In this document: positions 22,946 to 33,433 of the stretch, piece after piece | How the letters are laid out: each line of letters begins with the position of its first letter | How positions within the stretch are numbered: position 1 is the first letter of the stretch | Assembly: GCA_015143295.1 (NCBI GenBank) | Contig: CM026556.1 | Coordinates: forward strand, 16,182,547 to 16,246,546 | Source of the DNA: Tetracentron sinense | Taxonomy: Eukaryota > Streptophyta > Magnoliopsida > Trochodendrales > Trochodendraceae | DNA: 64,000 bases | Reading direction: 5' to 3' | Made by a program: the position numbers and the translations under genes | The notes under the pieces: generated by a model | Seen by the model: only the letters and a program-made list of their open reading frames with translations | The model's database searches: none | Told to the model about the DNA's origin: nothing

Positions 22946-23934
22946 TATTTTCTTGTTGGTTATTATATGCATATGCTCTTGAAATCTCGGTTCATGCTAT
23001 CATGCGTGCTCGTGTACGTGTCAATCGTGACAATCATGGAATAAGGATAATAAGAGAGATATGACATAACCCTTCAATTCATAATATATACATTTGAAAA
23101 TTTGAGTATTCAACATGGTTTTTAAGTCCATTCATCATTCATGAGAATACATGCATAAGACCCCTTTCCATTTCTTCATTTAAATCGTTATTTCATAGTT
23201 TAGGCATTTCGTCAAACACATCACATACATTGTTCCTTAGTAGTTCATTTCCTTATTTTAATTGCATATTTTTCCATCCAATCACACAGAGGTAAGTTTG
23301 TTATTTGTATAATGCCCATCCTCCATTTCCAACTCACAACCCACGCATATCATACATCACACATTCGGCATCCAATCGCCACATCCAATCTCCCATCCAC
23401 ACATCCATTCCATTTCCCTTATCTTGTTTATATTTGTTGAGTTAATAATACCATGCATAGGGGAGGAAAGCATAACATAAATAATCACCATTTACATTAG
23501 AAAACCTAGATTATTGCTGGGGAAAGTTAGTAGGGTGTACTAACCTTGAATCAAGGCTTGATCCTTGGTAGAAACCTTGATTGAAGCTCCAACTTGCAAG
23601 AAGAAAGATCCTTGCTTGAAGAAGGCTTGGTGTGGGCAAGAAACCCTTGAAGTTGCAGTGGAAAACACTGCCCTACCTTGGAGAAGGAGTCCCACACGAG
23701 CTTGAGGTTGGATTTTCGAAATCCAAGCTTTTAGGGATGCTCTTGGGTGCTTAAACCCTTGATCTTACTCTCAAATGGAAAGGGGGCTTTGGAACCCTAG
23801 TTTCTTCTCCCTCTCTCTCAAATATCCCTAAGTGTAGTGAATGAGGGCTCAAAGGGTCGAGCAAGCCTTTATGGGTAAGGGTTTAAAACCCAAAAGACGA
23901 AAATGCCCTTACAAAAATTTCTGCAAAACACGGG

Positions 23935-24105
23935 GACCGAGCGATCGGTGGTTATGATCGATCGATCGGTTGCCTACCGAGCGATCGATACTCTGACCGA
24001 GCGACCGGTCAAAAAACTACTCTCTGGAAAATTTCCCTATACAAGTTTTTTTCACCGTGCGATAGCTACCGATCGATTGCTGACTGGACCGAGCGATTGG
24101 TGCTC
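23935..24105. repeat. CGATCG palindrome block in B 3' LTR
   Basis: Palindromes of ACCGAGCGATCGGT and ATCGATCGATCGGT types cluster here, upstream of the leader in LTR orientation, as in A. Confidence 0.75.
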
Positions 24106-24313
24106 TGCATGTCTGGACTGTTTTGACCATATCTTTTGACTCGCTCGTCCGATTTTGACGATTCAACTTGCATTGGGTTCGTCTTTCGAAAATGAACATT
24201 TTTGACGTCTCAGAATTTTTGATTTCTCCCTTATTTATTAATTTGACTACGAGGAAGACCAATTAGGCACGAAAGTGCTATTCATTAAATATAGAAAAGT
24301 TCGGGATGTTACA

Positions 24314-24327
24314 TTCTCCCCCCCTTA
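24314..24327 (-). other. B polypurine tract
   Basis: The minus strand reads TAAGGGGGGGAGAA against the 3' LTR start. Confidence 0.9.
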
Positions 24328-24403
24328 CAAAAATTTCGTCCCCGAAATTTGGACGATACATACATGTACAAGACCATAACAATTGCAAGGGAATGTCCAG
24401 GCC

Positions 24404-27400
24404 CTAAACAAATAACTGAGGATACTTTTCCCGAACTTCGGCTTCTCGTTCCTATGTAGCTTCCTCCCTTGAATGGTGTTGCCATCTTACCAAGACCAAG
24501 GGAATGGTCTTGTTACGCAAGACTTGATCTCCCCTATCCAAAATCTGCACCGGTTGTTCAACTAGGGTGAGGTCCTCTCGAATCTCTATCGGATCCAACT
24601 CGATGACATGGGAAGGATCCGGGATATACTTTCGGAGCATAGAGACATAGAATACATTGTGGACCGCCGTCATATGAGCGGGTAAAGAAACACGGTAAGC
24701 TACCTCACCGACTCTAGTAATGATTCGAACGGACCCACATATCTCGGGCTAAGCTTGCCCCTCTTCCCGAATCGCATAACACCCTTGGTCGGTGAAATCT
24801 TGACAAAAACAAAGTCCCCAACTCAAAACTCAAGGTCTCTCATTCGGTTGTCGGCGTAGCTCTTCTGTCTATCTTGTGCAGTCTTCAACCTCTCCCAGAT
24901 GAGCTTGACTCTAACCGCCGTTTGTTCAATCAACTCGGGGCCCAAAATTTTTCTTTCTCCCACTTCATCCCAATACAACAGGATCTACAACTTCTTCCGT
25001 ACAAAGCCTCAAAAGGCACCATCTGTATGCTTGCTTGATAGCTATTATTGTAGGCGAATTCCACCAAAGGTAGGTGATCTTCCCAACTTCCTTTAAAATC
25101 TAGCATACAAGCTCGGAGCATATCTTCAATAACCTGATTCACTCGCTCGGTTTGCCCATCCGTCTGTGGATGGAAAGCCGTGCTAAAGTCCAACCAAGAA
25201 CCCATAGCACTCTGAAAGCTTTTCCAAAACCTGGAGGTAAATCTAGGGTCCCGATCCGAGACAATGCTCACTGGTACCCCGTGCAACCGAACTATTTCTT
25301 TGATATACAATGCAACCAATTGATTGGAATTCAAGGTAGTCCGGTACGGTAAGAAATGGGCAGACTTCGTGAGTCTGTCAACTACCACCCATATAGCATC
25401 GGTGTTTCTAGCCGTCTTCGGCAATCCCACAATGAAGTCCATAGAGATATGTTCCCATTTCCACTCGGGAATGGGGAGGGACTGCAAAAGTCCAGCCGGT
25501 CTCCTATGTTCGGCTTTGACTTGTTGGCACACCAAACATTTAGACACATACTCCGCTATTTCTCGCTTTATGTTCCGCCACAAAAAATGCTTCTTCAAGT
25601 CCCTACACATTTTGGTACCCCCGGGGTGAACGGTGTACTTGGACCGGTGAGCCTCGTATAAGATTTCTCGTTTAAGCTTCTCATCGGCTGGGACACATAC
25701 TCTCCCCTTAAAAGTGATAATCCCATCATCCCTCTCCGCAAAATCCTTGCTGCCACTCTTAACTGACTTGTCTCGGCAAGAAAGTAGCTCGGCATCCATT
25801 TCCTGCAACTCCTGGATCATGCTCAACATAAATGGCCTAACTGTGATGTTAGCCATTACCGGCCCAAAGGTAGGGAGACTAAAACTGATGTCGAGGTTGG
25901 ATGCATCCTCCAGCAACCTCCACTCCTTCAGCATCATATGTGCCAAAAGTCCAGTAGGCTTCGAGCATCGGCTACTACATTCGCTTTGCCCGGGTGGTAT
26001 TGAATGGAGCACTCGTAGTCTTTCAACAATTCTACCCATCTTCTTTGCCTCAGGTTTAGCTCTTTCTGGGAAAACAAATACTTAAGGCTTTTATGATCTG
26101 TGAATACCTCAAATTGTTCCCCATAAAGATAATGTCGCCAAATCTTCAATGCAAACACAACCGCGGTGAGTTCTAAATCATGAGTGGGGTAATAATTTTC
26201 ATGCTCCTTCAATTGTCTTGATGCATAGGCAATGACTTTCTTATGCTGCATAAGGACACACCCAAGTCCGATATACGAAGCATCGCTATATACCTCATAA
26301 CGACCATGTCCGGATGGCACAGTAAGGACGGGGGCCGTGGTGAGGCGCTTCTTCAACTCTTCGAAACTCACTTCACATCGGTCACTCCAACTGAACTTGG
26401 CATTTTTCCTCGTCAAGTAAGTGAGAGGTGCGGCCAAACTGGAGAATCCCTTTACAAATCTCTGGTAATAGCCTGCCAACCCGAGGAAACTACGTATCTC
26501 CGTGATGCTCTTGGGCCTCTCCCAACTCATGATTGCCTCAACCTTGGCTGGATCTACAGAATTACCCTCGGCAGACACTACGTGGCTTAGGAACGCCACT
26601 TTCTCTAACCAGAATTCACACTTGCTCAATTTGGCATATAGCCTATGCTCTCTCAACATCTCTAGAGCAAGGCGGAGGTCTCGTGCGTGATCTTCCCATG
26701 TCTGGGAATACACCAAAATGTCGTCGATGAATACAATCACGCATCGATCCAAGTATGATCGGAACACCCGGTTCATCAAATCCATGAACGTCGCCAGTGC
26801 ATTCGCCAGCCCAAAAGGCATGACAAGGAACTCGTAATGCCCATACCGAGTCCTGAAAGCCGTCTTCGGAACATCCTCCGACCTAATCTTTAGCTGATGA
26901 TAGCCCGGTCTAAGATCAATCTTGGAGAAAAATCTCGCTCCCTTCAGTTGGTCGAACAAGTCATCTATCCTTGGCAAGGGATAACGATTCTTGATAGTTA
27001 CCTTGTTCAACTGACGGTAGTCTATACACATTCTCATTGACCCGTCTTTCTTCTTCACAAAGAGAACCGGAGCTCCCTACGGCGAGACACTTGGTTGGAT
27101 GAAACCAAGTTGTTGTAACTCCTCAATCTGTTTCTTCAATTCTTCAAGCTCTGTAGGGGCCATTCTATATGGTGCCCTTGAAATCGGAGCGGTACCCGGA
27201 GCAAGTTCTATAGCGAACTCAATCTCTCTATCAGGAGGCAATCCGGGAAATTCTTCCGGGAACACATCTAAGAACTCACTCACAACTGGAATAGCCGAGG
27301 ATTTTTGTACTTCGGGGTTCGCTAAGCTCAAAGCTGCAAGGCGAGCAATATCCCTTTCTCTCAATCCTCGGAAATGAAAAGGCTTATCTCCTTCCGGCTT

Positions 27401-27726
27401 GAAGTTCACCATCTTTTCAAAACATGCAACATGTCCATGGTGGTCTGATAACCAATCCATCCCTAAGACGACGTCAAAATCCAAGTCTTGGAAATCTAGG
27501 ATGATGAGATCGGCTAATAGTTCATTCTCCCCCACTTGAACCACACAGTCTCTAAATATTTTATCGGTCTCAACTGACTTACCGAGTGGAGTTGTAATGG
27601 TCAACTCCCGCTCTAACGGAGTAGCCTCAGTTAAAAAGCCCTTTGCAAAACTTGGTGAGACAAAAGAGTGAGTAGATCCTGTGTCTATCAACACTCGAGC
27701 GAGATACTCGTTCACTAATAAAGCGC
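24404..27726 (-). pseudogene. pol: B pol (exon 2), stops and frameshifts
   Basis: This is the same domain order as A: protease with DTGS near 27680, RT with FIDDILVYS, RNase H with DHKSLKYLF, integrase with CLVCQQVK and MDFIVGLP, a GPF region and a chromodomain-like tail. Breaks seen: TAG at 27077-27079, a 7-nt deletion near 25960 in the RNase H/integrase linker, 1-nt deletions near 24983 and 24728, and TAG at 24452-24454. The three deletions sum to 9 nt, so the last segment returns to the original frame and ends with TAG at 24404. No functional Pol is expected. It lies 134 nt downstream of gag, separated by the intron-like segment. Confidence 0.92.
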
Positions 27727-27860
27727 CTGTGCGATTCAGTAACTAATATCTGTAGATTTCAAACCATAACAAGCATCATACATAGGTAATCCCTAGTATA
27801 AATAATCACATAACAAACCATAGAAAATTTACACCACTTAAACTCTAAATTCTTGCGTAC
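27727..27860 (-). other. Putative gag-pol intron in B (134 nt)
   Basis: On the minus strand it begins GTACGC and ends CGCACAG. It is at the same codon position as in A, C and D; removal joins gag frame to pol frame. Length modulo 3 is 2 here, differing from the other copies. Confidence 0.7.
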
Positions 27861-29097
27861 CTTGCACGACATTATCGGATGCACGTGCGTCTCTCTCTGA
27901 CAGGGCGAAGACTCGGCTCTGTGTGGCTGGGCGAGGAGGCCGTGTAGACTGTGAGGCCCTCGAAGCCTGGGAAGAGCTAGGCTGGGATGTCTGCCTAATC
28001 AGGGGCCTGCTCCCTGAAGACTGAGCTGGCAAATGACGTCGGGGACAATCTCTAACCATGTGGCCTTGGTCACCACAATGGAAGCAACTTCTTATAACCC
28101 TTCGGCATTCTCCCGCTGGATGCCTCCTTCCACAAAGGGTGCAGATATCATGCACATAGGTGGGAGGAGCATATCCCGTAGCTTGAGTCACTGCGGGGCA
28201 AGGAGCCTGAGCAAAAGCCGGGCAAAAAGCCGATGGAGCAAAAGGGCAGGGAGCCTGTGGTGCCGAATATATCCTCTGTGACTGAGCCGGCCCTGCAGAC
28301 TGATACAAGCTAGTCCTTGCTCTTTTCTCCCCTGAACTACTCGAATGTCCTTTCTCCATTCCTCTTCTTTTGAAGAACTCCTCAGAGTTTGACTCGACCA
28401 AAAGTGTCTTGTCCACTACTTCTGAATATGTCTCATGTCTGAACATTGAGACTCGGTCCTTGAGGTAGGCCTTCAATCCCCTCTCAAATTTCCGGGCTTT
28501 CATAGCCTCGGTTGCTATCATATGTGGAGCAAATCTGGATAGCTTCGAAAACTTGGCTTCATAAGCCACTATCGACATATTACCTTGCTCCAAGGTAATG
28601 AACTCAACTTCCATCTTTTCTTTCATCCCTATTGGGAAGTACTTGTTATTGAAAACATCCAAGAATTCCTCCCAAGTCCAGTCTTGACCTTGTCAGGTCA
28701 ACTCTAGGGTTCGAAGTGCGGATTTCCACCAATGATCGGCCTTACCTTCAAGCATAAAGGCGGCCCAAGTAACCCTCTCTGCCTCAGTAGGCGCCAATAC
28801 GAAGAAGATCTTTTCTAGTTGCCGGATCCATCCTTCGGCAACAAGCGGGTCAATACTACCAAAAAAGGTTGGAGGCCTCATCCTCCGGAAAGCCTCTATT
28901 CCGGCTTGTGCTCGATTAGGAGGAGCCGGTATAAGCACGGCATTAGGCGGAGTGGCCGGTTGCCTTGCCGCTAACATAGCCAAAGTCTCGGTTATTGAAG
29001 CAAATGCTTGGGCAAAGTCAGGTTGGTCATCACCCGATGGAGCATCACCTCCATTGCCCCTCGTGTTGTACCCGCGACCCCGGGTATTGCGTCTCAT
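27861..29097 (-). pseudogene. gag: B gag (exon 1), one in-frame stop
   Basis: This is Gag of the B/C family, starting MRRNTRGRGYNTRGN. The capsid-like core (EGWIRQLEKIFFVLAP, DHWWKSALR, YFPIGMKEK, FITLEQGNMS) is followed by a basic/Pro-rich linker, the CTLCGRRHPAGEC half-knuckle and the CCHC knuckle CFHCGDQGHMVRDC. A TGA at 28693-28695 breaks the frame. Exon length (1237 nt) equals that of C. The linker is shorter than in C's counterpart in places and differs in the alanine/phenylalanine-rich stretch. The tail ends DNVVQG at the intron boundary. Confidence 0.9.
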
Positions 29098-29416
29098 GAT
29101 TTCTCCTGAAAACGACAATACAACATGAGTCTAACTTGGATACGCAATTAGTACAGATTTCACAATTCACTCAATACATATTCATCAAGCATATTTAATA
29201 AGCACATCACAACAAATGCACACATGGTATACAACACGACATCATACATACAATCGGTGTTCCTAGCGTAGGACTCTAAGTTTGGTTGAGATTCAACCTA
29301 TTTTGACTAGGACTAACTTGTTAGTCCATACTTGGAGTACAACTCTTTCCTAACACCTAATGCCTTGTTCAATTATGGGCTCTAGTACTACGCTACTCTA
29401 GGGACTCTAATGCCTA

Positions 29417-29430
29417 GAGCTCTGATACCA
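29417..29430 (-). other. B primer binding site (tRNA-iMet)
   Basis: The minus strand reads TGGTATCAGAGCTC, 4 bp from the 5' LTR end. Confidence 0.9.
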
Positions 29431-29434
29431 CCTC

Positions 29435-29762
29435 TGTCGCGCCCCAAAATACCCCTAGGAGTTTAGGGAAACTTTAGGCGTGACTATACGTACCTGCCAA
29501 ACCATCCTGTAATGAACAAGATAATTACAGTACTAAAACAATGAAAATCAGAGCGCGAAATCTAAACATAAATGCGGAAGTGTAAACTAACTTTTTCCTT
29601 TCTTCTAAGATTTCCAACATAGTATTCCAAGTTAACATATATACAAACATGTCTAAGTCTAAGGTGGACAGACCCACCTATCAAAATGTCAAAATACATA
29701 AAGGACCCTCTCGTACTCTCCCCTCAACAGTAGTCGAGGAAAGGCCACACGTCAAGGTCTCG
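29435..29762 (-). repeat. B 5' LTR, segment 1 of 2 (truncated)
   Basis: It matches the first ~330 bp of 21772-24313. It stops abruptly after CAAGGTCTCG, where element C's truncated 5' LTR begins. The LTR resumes right of C at 39233. Confidence 0.9.
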
Positions 29763-29764
29763 GT

Positions 29765-31740
29765 CCACCGATCGCTCGGTCTTCGCGTTTTTGCAGAAAT
29801 TTCAGTAAGGGTTTTATCGTCTTTTGGGGTTAAACCCTTTCTCCTTAAGGCTTGCCCGAGCCTTAGGGCATCATTCACTATACTTAGAGAGATTTGGGAG
29901 ATAAGAGAGAGGAGAAAAGGGTTTCCTAAACCTAGGTTGCTTTTGGAGAAGAAATCAAAGGGGTGAAGACCCTAGATCGTCCCCAAGCACGTTTTCTTCA
30001 AGATTTCAACTCAAGCTCGGGTGGAGGTGCATTCTCCAAGCTAGGGCAGCACTCACTCACGTTTTTGAAAGGGGTTTCTTCCCCAACTCAAGTCCCCTTC
30101 AAGCAAAGGCTTCCTCCTTCCAAATAGAGCTTCTATTTCAAGGTTTCTTCAAGATCAAACCTTGATCTAAGGTTAGTACACCCTACTAACTTCCCCTAAC
30201 AATAACCTAGTTTTTCTAGGATATATATGATTTTTGCTACTATGTATTTTCTCCCTTATGAAATGTATCATATTCACTAAATATAAACAAGATGAGGAAA
30301 ATGGTGTGGATGCATGGATGAGAGGTTGATTGAGGCGATGGGATGCCGAATGCATGATGTATGAATGTGTGGTGTGTAGAATGGAAAAATGGAGGATGGG
30401 CATTTTACCAATAATGAACATACCTTGATTTTTGGATGGAAAGTATGCACAAAAAAAAGAAGAAGAAGATGAACCATTAAGGAACCTTGTATGTTATGTG
30501 TTTGACAAAATGCTTAAACTAGGGATAAATGACATAAATGAAGAAAATGAAAGTAGGCCTTATGCATGTGTTCTTATGAATGATGAACTATTCAAATGCC
30601 ACGTAGATTACTCAAATTCCTATATGTTATACTATGAATTGAAATATGATGCGATATCCCTCTTGTTACACGTGTCCCCATGATTGTCACTATTGGCACG
30701 CACACGAGTACACATGCATGCATGAAACCGGGTTTTCCAAGATTGTATTTATACATGATGAATCAACAACAAAACAAGAACATGACAAGGAGGTTGGTAG
30801 CCCCAAGTGAAGGGTGCTAGCCTCTGGCTCACAAGTGAAATGGAACAAGAACATGACAAGGAGGTTGGTAGCCCCAAGTGAAGGGTGCTAGCCTCTGGCT
30901 CACAAGTGAAATGGAACAAGAACATGACAAGGAGGTTGGTAGCCCAGGGAAGGGTGCTAGCCTCTGGCTCACAAGAGAAATGGAACAAGAACATGACAAG
31001 GAGGTTGGTAGCCCAAGGAAGGGTGCTAGCCTCTGGCTCACAAGTATACAAGTCAAGAACAAATCAAGACATGAAATACAAGACAAGACACGATACACAT
31101 ACATAATTTGACCGAGACACGAAAAAGGTTTCCGAGACATGAGTTTTACCGAGGTTTTTGCATTCATACACGCATGTCAAGATATGGATATGCATCTTAT
31201 GCTTTCATTATTGCTTTAAATTAATATCTTGTATTGCTCACTATTGTTATGCTTTCGCTATTGTTATGGTTAGCTAGTAGTTTGTACTCGCTGAGTATTC
31301 CATGCTCAGCCGTACTTTTATGTCGGCAGGTACTGTGGATGTCCTCGACCCCGAGCCTTGGGTCGAGGAGGAGTATGTAGAGTAGAGGGAGCCACCTATC
31401 CCATGGCAGTCTCAGGAGGATGGGGACTTGGATGTGTGGCCATACCTCGACTACTGTTGAGAGGAGAGGGTTAGAGAGTTCCTTTTTGTATTTTGATAGG
31501 TGGGCATGTCCACCTTTACTTTGATTGTATTTGGTATACGTTAACTTGGAATACTATTTGGAGTTATAGAAGAAAAGAAAAAGTTGGCTTATGCTTCCGC
31601 ACTTATGTTTAGTTTCCGCGCTCTGATTATCATTGTATTATATTATGTTTAGCCTCTTGCATTACAGGATGGTTTGGCAGGTACACGTAGTCACCTCTAA
31701 AGTATCCCTTAACTCCTAGGGGGTATTTTGGGGCGTGACA
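29765..31740 (+). repeat. C 5' LTR, 5'-truncated
   Basis: It corresponds to offset ~390 onward of the 3' LTR. The CGATCG block is mostly lost with the deletion; only the last palindrome remains at about 29768-29780. The MSAG ORF at 31320 has acquired an in-frame TAG. It has four AGCCAGAGG repeat units at 30785-31045. Confidence 0.92.
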
Positions 31741-31744
31741 GAAG

Positions 31745-31758
31745 TGGTATCAAAGCTC
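31745..31758 (+). other. C primer binding site (tRNA-iMet, one mismatch)
   Basis: TGGTATCAAAGCTC carries a G-to-A change relative to A, B and D. Confidence 0.88.
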
Positions 31759-32064
31759 TAGGCATTAGAGTCCCTAGGGTCGCATAGTACTAGAGACCAT
31801 GATTGAACAAGGCATTAGTTGTATTCCAAGTATGGACTAACAAGTTAGTCCTAGTCAAAGTAGGTTGAACTTCAGCCGAACATAGAGTCCTACGCTAGGA
31901 ACATGGATTGTATGTGATGCCATTGTTGTGTATACCATGTGTGCGTTAATTGTGTTATGCTTATTAAATATGCTTGATGAATATGTATTGAGTGAATTGC
32001 GAAAATTGTACTAAATGCGTATCCATGTTAGACTCATGTTGTATTGTCGTTCTCAGGAGAAATC
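31759..32064 (+). other. C leader between primer site and gag
   Basis: About 300 bp with no gene seen. It matches B's leader in opposite orientation. Confidence 0.6.
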
Positions 32065-33301
32065 ATGAGACGCAATACCCGGGGTCGCGGGTACAACACG
32101 AGGGGTAATGGAGGTGATGCTCCATCGGGTGATGATCAACCCGACTTTGCCCAAGCATTCGCATCCATAGCCGAGACTTTGGCTATGTTGGCGGCAAGGC
32201 AACCGGCCACTCCGCCTAATGCGGCACTTATACCGGCTCCTCCTAACCGAGCCCAAGCCGGGATAGAAGCTTTCCGGAGGATGAGGCCTCTAACTTTTTG
32301 TGGAAGCATTGATCCACTTGTTGCCGAGGGTTGGATTCGGCAACTTGAGAAGATATTCTCGGTTTTGGCACCTACGGAAGTAGAGAGGGTCACATGGGCT
32401 GCCTTTATGCTTGAAGGCGAGGCCGACCATTGGTGGAAGTCTGCACTTCGGACCCGAGAGTTGACCCGGCAAGGCCAAGAATGGACATGGGGAGAATTCT
32501 TGGACGTTTTCTACAAGAAATACTTTCCGGTTGGGATGAAAGAAAAGAAAGAAATTGAATTTATTACCTTGGAGCAAGGTAATATGTCTGTAGCGGCTTA
32601 CGAAGCCAAGTTCTCAGAGCTATCTCGATTTGCTCCGCACATGATAGCTACCGAGGCTATGAAGGCCCGGAAATTCGAGAGGGGGTTGAAGGCCTACCTC
32701 ATGGATCGTGTCTCAATGTTCCGACATGAGACATATTCAGAAGTTGTGGACAAGGCATTGTTGGCCGAGTCGAATTCCGAAGAGTTCTTTAAGAGAAGAG
32801 GAATAGAGAAGGGACAGTCTAGTAGTTCAGGGGAGAAGAGAGCTAGGACTATGTCTTATCAGTCCGCAGGGCCGGCTCAGTCACAGAGGATGTACTCGGC
32901 ACCACAGGCTCCCCGCCCTTTTGCTCCACCGGCTTTTCGCCCGGCTACCTCGTATGCTCCTCGCCCCGCAGTGACTCAGGCTACGGGTTATACTCCTCCC
33001 ACTTATTCACATGATGTCTGCACCCTTTGTGGAAGGAGGCATCCAGCAGGGGAATGTCGGAAGGCTACAGGAGGCTGTTTTCATTGTGGCGACCAGGGCC
33101 ACATGATTCGGGATTGTCCCCGACATCGCTTGCCAACTCAGTCTTCGGGTAGCAGGCCCCCGATTAGGCAGACATCTCAGCCTAGCTCTTCTCAGGCTTC
33201 GAGGGCCTCACAGTCTACCCGGCCTCCTCGCCCAGCCACTCAGGGCCGAGTTTTCGCCCTATCGGAGAGAGACACACGTGCATCCGACGATGTCGTGCAA
33301 G
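32065..33301 (+). CDS. gag: C gag (exon 1), intact
   Basis: This is an open Gag frame. The chosen start is MRRNTRGRG, shared with A and B; an upstream ATG at 32044 (MSFSGEI) is in frame but not conserved in A. The capsid-like core lies at roughly residues 70-230 (EGWIRQLEKIFSVLAP, DHWWKSALRTREL, FYKKYFPVGMKEKKE, FITLEQGNMSVAAYEAKFSELSRFAP). A Pro/Ala/Ser-rich linker leads to CTLCGRRHPAGEC and then the CCHC knuckle CFHCGDQGHMIRDC, with first Cys at residue 338. The exon ends after 412 codons plus one nucleotide. Unspliced, the ORF stops at 33316-33318 inside the putative intron, giving Gag alone, so splicing could set the Gag to Gag-Pol ratio (inference). Confidence 0.93.
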
Positions 33302-33433
33302 GTACGCACGAATTCTAGGGTTTAATTTGTGTAAAATTTCTATGGTTTATTTTGTGAGTTTCTATACTAAGGGCTACCTATGTATGATGCTTGTTGTTTG
33401 AAATCTACTAATAGTAGCTACTTAATCGCATAG
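33302..33433 (+). other. Putative gag-pol intron in C (132 nt)
   Basis: It begins GTACGC and ends GCATAG. A CTACTAAT branch-like motif lies at 33405-33412, about 20 nt before the AG. Length is a multiple of 3, but an in-frame TAG at 33316 prevents read-through. After removal the junction reads Gln-Gly-Ala-Leu-Leu-Val-Asn-Glu. Confidence 0.72.

Larger units (their letters stand above)
21772..24313 (-). repeat. B 3' LTR
   Basis: A 2542-bp LTR, complete, TGTCGCGCCCC...GGGATGTTACA on the plus strand. It has six imperfect units of the GTGAGCCAGAGGCTAG repeat (about 22500-22945) and a CGATCG palindrome block at 23935-24105. It holds the longer version of the MSAG ORF. Confidence 0.92.

Noticed and set aside
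30432-30683. 83-aa plus ORF, repeated at 37924-38175
   Set aside because: It is present in both C LTRs only because they are duplicates; no equivalent in B's LTR frame, and no motif.
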